NCBI GenBank assembly: GCA_900315695.1
Contig: ONAE01000013.1
Location: forward strand, 30,754-94,753
Length of the DNA stretch: 64,000 bases
Direction: 5' to 3'
DNA from: an uncultured Prevotella sp.
GTDB lineage: Bacteria; Bacteroidota; Bacteroidia; Bacteroidales; Bacteroidaceae
Made by a program: the position numbers and the translations under genes. Shown here piece after piece: positions 61,895 to 64,000 of the stretch. The notes under the pieces were generated by a model. It worked only from the letters and a program-made list of their open reading frames with translations, was not told the DNA's origin and ran no database searches. How positions within the stretch are numbered: position 1 is the first letter of the stretch; each line of letters opens with the position of its first letter.

Positions 61895-61909
61895 ACCTTC
61901 GACGAAGGT
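61895..61909. promoter_or_regulatory. 15-bp perfect palindrome, possible operator
   Basis: ACCTTCG-A-CGAAGGT is a perfect 7+1+7 palindrome between the divergent uvrB and bamD genes. It could be a regulator binding site; no known operator consensus was recognised. Confidence 0.35.
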
Positions 61910-62001
61910 CAAAGATAGTAAAAATGGCGTAGAATATTCCATTTATTATTAATTTTTTGAAAAAAAGTGTGTCTTACGCGTTGTACGTACCAAAAAATAT
62001 G

Positions 62002-62009
62002 TAACTTTG
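62002..62009 (+). promoter_or_regulatory. -7 promoter element of bamD
   Basis: TAACTTTG lies nine bases upstream of the ATG at 62019, giving a leader of only about six bases. Confidence 0.6.
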
Positions 62010-62018
62010 CACCCCGAT

Positions 62019-62846
62019 ATGAAGAAATGTATCTTTATCCTATCATGTATGGCGCTCCTGCTTACAAGTTGTAAGTCGGAGTTCAATGCTGTTTATAAGT
62101 ATGGCGACAATGAAGCAAAATACGAGTATGCCAAGGAGTTCTTTGCAAATGGCAAGTTCCAGCAGGCCATATCGCTGCTTGAGGAGCTGGTAACCATCAA
62201 GAAGGGTTCCGATGAGGCTCAGGAGTGCTTGTATATGTTGGCGATGGCGCAGTATAATAATCGTGATTACGACGTTGCTTCTGAGACATTCAAGAAATAT
62301 GGTTCCAGTTATCCGCGTGGCATCTTTGCCGAGCCCGCTGCTTTCTATGTGGGAGAATCGCTCTATCAGAGTTCGCCGGAACCACGTCTGGACCAGTCGC
62401 CTACGAATGGTGCCATCACGGCCTATCAGCAGTTCATGGATCTCTATCCTGATTCGAAAATGAGGGCCCGTGCCCAAGACAGGCTGTATGAGCTTTACGA
62501 CAAGCTGATCCGTAAGGAGTATATGGCTGCAGAGCTCTATTACAATCTGGGTGGATATTTTGGTAATATCAACTCCAACGAGGAGAGTAACTATACCGCC
62601 AGCATCATCACGGCACAGAATGCCCTGAAGACCTATCCTTACTGCAGTCTGCGCGAGGAGTTCATGCTGCTTATCGTGAAGAGTAAGTTCCAGTTGGCCG
62701 AGAACAGCACCCATCAGAAGCGCGTGGAGCGTTATCGTGATGCCGAGGATGAGTGTTATGGCTTCATCAACGAGTTTCCCGAGTCAAAGAACGTGAGCTT
62801 GGCAGAGAAATACATTGCCAAATGTAAGAAAGTGATAAAAGATTAG
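62019..62846 (+). CDS. bamD: Outer membrane assembly lipoprotein BamD
   Basis: A 275-residue lipoprotein. The signal ends in the lipobox L-L-T-S-C near residue 18. Five TPR-like helical pairs follow (for example Y-E-Y-A-K-E-F-F-A-N-G-K near 39 and S-E-T-F-K-K near 87), as in the scaffold subunit of the BAM complex that inserts beta-barrels in the outer membrane. Start ATG 62019. It heads a rightward operon with rpoZ and a DUF4293 gene, a common Bacteroidales arrangement (family knowledge). Confidence 0.92.
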   Translation: MKKCIFILSCMALLLTSCKSEFNAVYKYGDNEAKYEYAKEFFANGKFQQAISLLEELVTIKKGSDEAQECLYMLAMAQYNNRDYDVASETFKKYGSSYPRGIFAEPAAFYVGESLYQSSPEPRLDQSPTNGAITAYQQFMDLYPDSKMRARAQDRLYELYDKLIRKEYMAAELYYNLGGYFGNINSNEESNYTASIITAQNALKTYPYCSLREEFMLLIVKSKFQLAENSTHQKRVERYRDAEDECYGFINEFPESKNVSLAEKYIAKCKKVIKD

Positions 62847-62880
62847 TATTGAATAAAAAGTAAAAGTTCAAAATAAAAGT

Positions 62881-63219
62881 ATGGATTATAAGAAATCAAA
62901 AGCACCGGTTAATACCGTAACCCGTAACATCATGGATCTTTGTGATGATACAGGCAACATCTATGAGAGTGTAGCCATTATTGCAAAGCGCGCTAATCAG
63001 ATCAGTGTTCAGATCAAGGAAGACCTGAGCAAGAAGTTGGCAGAGTTCGCCTCATATAACGATAGCCTTGAAGAGGTGTTCGAGAACCGTGAGCAGATTG
63101 AGATCTCGCGCTATTATGAGAAGTTGCCGAAACCCACACTCCTCGCTACTCAGGAGTTTATTGAGAACAAGGTCTATTGGCGTGACCCCACTCGTGACAT
63201 CTCTTCTGAAGAGAATTAA
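62881..63219 (+). CDS. rpoZ: RNA polymerase omega subunit, Bacteroidetes type
   Basis: A 112-residue protein. Residues ~1-40 match the omega pattern with T-R-N-I-M-D-L and N-I-Y-E-S-V-A-I-I-A-K-R-A-N-Q-I near 25-42. The remaining C-terminal part (E-F-A-S-Y-N-D-S, then E-K-L-P-K-P-T) is typical of the Bacteroidetes form, longer than the E. coli 91 residues. It lies 34 bases after bamD in the same operon. It is a structural subunit promoting polymerase assembly. Confidence 0.85.
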   Translation: MDYKKSKAPVNTVTRNIMDLCDDTGNIYESVAIIAKRANQISVQIKEDLSKKLAEFASYNDSLEEVFENREQIEISRYYEKLPKPTLLATQEFIENKVYWRDPTRDISSEEN

Positions 63220-63231
63220 TAGCAACGTGTC

Positions 63232-63693
63232 ATGATTCAGCGTAAACAGACACTTTTCCTCTTGGCGGCCATCGTGATGACCGTCATTTGTCTTTGTATG
63301 CAGATCGGTTCATTCAAGGCAGCAGGTCTTGAGGTGGCACGGGTGTATAACCTCTGGTTCACCGATCCGCTGGGCAAGCATCATTTCGATACATGGCCGC
63401 TGTTTGCAATACTGCTGCCTACGACGGTGATTGCTACCTACACCATTTTCCTTTACCGCAACCGCAAGTTGCAGGCACTCTTCTGTTTGTTTAATGCCTT
63501 GCTCGTTGTAGGATGGTATGTGTGTTACTTTGTCGTCAGTCACACGGTAGGCGACAAGACTTGGGGCACTGTCGATTTCCGTCCCACATGGCCCGCTGTG
63601 TTCCCTGCCATCGCGTTCATATTTTATTTAATGGCCCGTCGCGCCATCAATGCCGACGAGAAACTTGTTCGCTCGATGGACAGAATCCGATAA
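63232..63693 (+). CDS. DUF4293 membrane protein
   Basis: A 153-residue integral membrane protein with four hydrophobic helices (~8-26, ~60-78, ~85-103, ~125-140). It begins I-Q-R-K-Q-T-L-F-L-L, the usual DUF4293 start, and has a conserved tryptophan/proline segment (F-R-P-T-W-P-A-V-F-P) near 117. Function unknown. It is 12 bases after rpoZ and ends before the convergent terminator. Confidence 0.85.
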   Translation: MIQRKQTLFLLAAIVMTVICLCMQIGSFKAAGLEVARVYNLWFTDPLGKHHFDTWPLFAILLPTTVIATYTIFLYRNRKLQALFCLFNALLVVGWYVCYFVVSHTVGDKTWGTVDFRPTWPAVFPAIAFIFYLMARRAINADEKLVRSMDRIR

Positions 63694-63731
63694 ATTGTTT
63701 TTTAAGAGAAAAACGTTTTTTCGAAATAACA

Positions 63732-63761
63732 AGAGAGGCACCCCCAATCGGATGCCTCTCT
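63732..63761. terminator. Bidirectional terminator
   Basis: AGAGAGGCA (63732-63740) pairs with TGCCTCTCT (63753-63761) over a 12-base loop, between the convergent DUF4293 and smalltalk genes. A T-rich stretch follows on the plus strand (63762-63769). Confidence 0.8.
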
Positions 63762-63767
63762 CTTCTT

Positions 63768-63869
63768 TTAATGACTCATGCACGACGTAGCTCCAAGGGC
63801 CGTCAGTATCGCCGATGCAATCGACACGATGACCTGAATCACAAACTTAGCAGTCTCTTTCTTCGTCAT
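63768..63869 (-). CDS. Smalltalk protein
   Basis: A 33-residue peptide (begins M-T-K-K-E-T-A-K, then hydrophobic F-V-I-Q-V-I-V-S-I, ends S-C-M-S-H). It matches the small 'smalltalk' family of Bacteroidetes, usually found downstream of HU-like DNA-binding genes. It is preceded by a strong canonical Shine-Dalgarno AAGGAGGTG, rare in this phylum. It follows an HU-like gene and ends at a terminator. The A-T-S-C-M end resembles a lipobox but sits at the C-terminus. Function unknown. Confidence 0.85.
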   Translation of the reverse strand: MTKKETAKFVIQVIVSIASAILTALGATSCMSH

Positions 63870-63870
63870 A

Positions 63871-63883
63871 ACTCACCTCCTTT
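63871..63883 (-). promoter_or_regulatory. Canonical Shine-Dalgarno before the smalltalk gene
   Basis: On the reverse strand AAGGAGGTGAGTT precedes ATG at 63869, with a perfect GGAGGTG core six bases upstream. No other gene in the window has such a site. Confidence 0.85.
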
Positions 63884-63885
63884 CT

Positions 63886-64000
63886 TTAAGGATTAATCAC
63901 CGGAGGAATGTCGGTACCCGAGTTACTATCACTGTTCTGGTTCTCACCGCCATTCTCATTATCCTCAATCTCCCCAGAGTCCCCCGACGTCACACGCTTC
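63886..64000 (-). CDS. HU-like DNA-binding protein, C-terminal part
   Basis: An open frame ends in TAA at 63886-63888, running off the window's right edge. The visible 37 codons encode K-R-V-T-S-G-D followed by an acidic tail rich in E, D, N and G and then G-T-D-I-P-P-V-I-N-P. The smalltalk gene directly downstream and the R-V-T-S-G-D start of the tail are the usual arrangement for HU-like proteins of Bacteroidetes with variable tails. The DNA-binding core is outside the window, so the call rests on context. Confidence 0.6.
   Translation of the reverse strand, partial: KRVTSGDSGEIEDNENGGENQNSDSNSGTDIPPVINP

Noticed and set aside
1-64000. CRISPR arrays, tRNA or rRNA genes
   Set aside because: No regularly spaced short repeats and no cloverleaf or rRNA-like stretch was recognised by eye; short tRNAs could be missed.

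Overview
The window looks like a chromosome segment of a Bacteroidales bacterium, most likely Prevotella or a close relative. Nearly every gene start is preceded by the Bacteroidetes -7 element TAnnTTTG, and Shine-Dalgarno sequences are almost absent. Family-specific genes agree with this: BspA-type leucine-rich-repeat protein, LruC-domain lipoprotein, DUF4468, DUF4293, putative porin, smalltalk protein and the VapE/DUF3874 helicase. The genus is an inference from gene content; no search was run.

Layout. (1) 1-11068 is a polysaccharide decoration region: glycosyltransferases of GT2 and GT4 type, UDP-galactopyranose mutase (glf, supply of galactofuranose) and two divergent acyltransferase-3 membrane proteins. 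(2) 11104-22950 holds an LruC-domain lipoprotein, a UbiA-family prenyltransferase, a VapE-like helicase gene enclosed by about 80-bp inverted repeats, an AAA ATPase, and a giant BspA-like surface protein. (3) 23046-35316 is a long leftward exopolysaccharide operon: receiver-only response regulator, priming sugar transferase with a pseudo-receiver, TolC-like protein, Wzz/GumC-like co-polymerase, Wzy/ligase-like polymerase, four glycosyltransferases and a Wzx-type flippase. (4) 35444-42451: xylulokinase, the GDP-L-fucose genes manC-gmd-fcl, DedA and a TPR protein. (5) 42448-64000 is mostly housekeeping: glnS, mltG, malQ, HAD phosphatase, ribE, a WecB-like protein, rubrerythrin, asparaginase, uxaC, an RluA enzyme, HD protein, menA, putative porin, DUF4468, uvrB, bamD, rpoZ, DUF4293, smalltalk and an HU-like C-terminus.

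How the parts fit. glf and manC-gmd-fcl would supply UDP-galactofuranose and GDP-fucose. The glycosyltransferases of regions 1 and 3 would build a lipid-linked repeat unit started by the priming transferase, which the flippase, polymerase and co-polymerase would export and polymerise. No canonical Wza export protein is present in the window; the TolC-like protein may take that place (inference).

Most interesting non-gene structures: (a) the VapE gene between long imperfect inverted repeats carrying a reiterated CCCT(T)CACA motif, flanked outside by near-direct repeats of the ubiA 3' end (14298-16216), which looks like an undescribed small mobile unit or replicon with no transposase; (b) a roughly 190-nt structured RNA with its own promoter and a 12-bp closing stem upstream of ribE (49311-49509). 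No CRISPR array, tRNA, rRNA or transposase was recognised.
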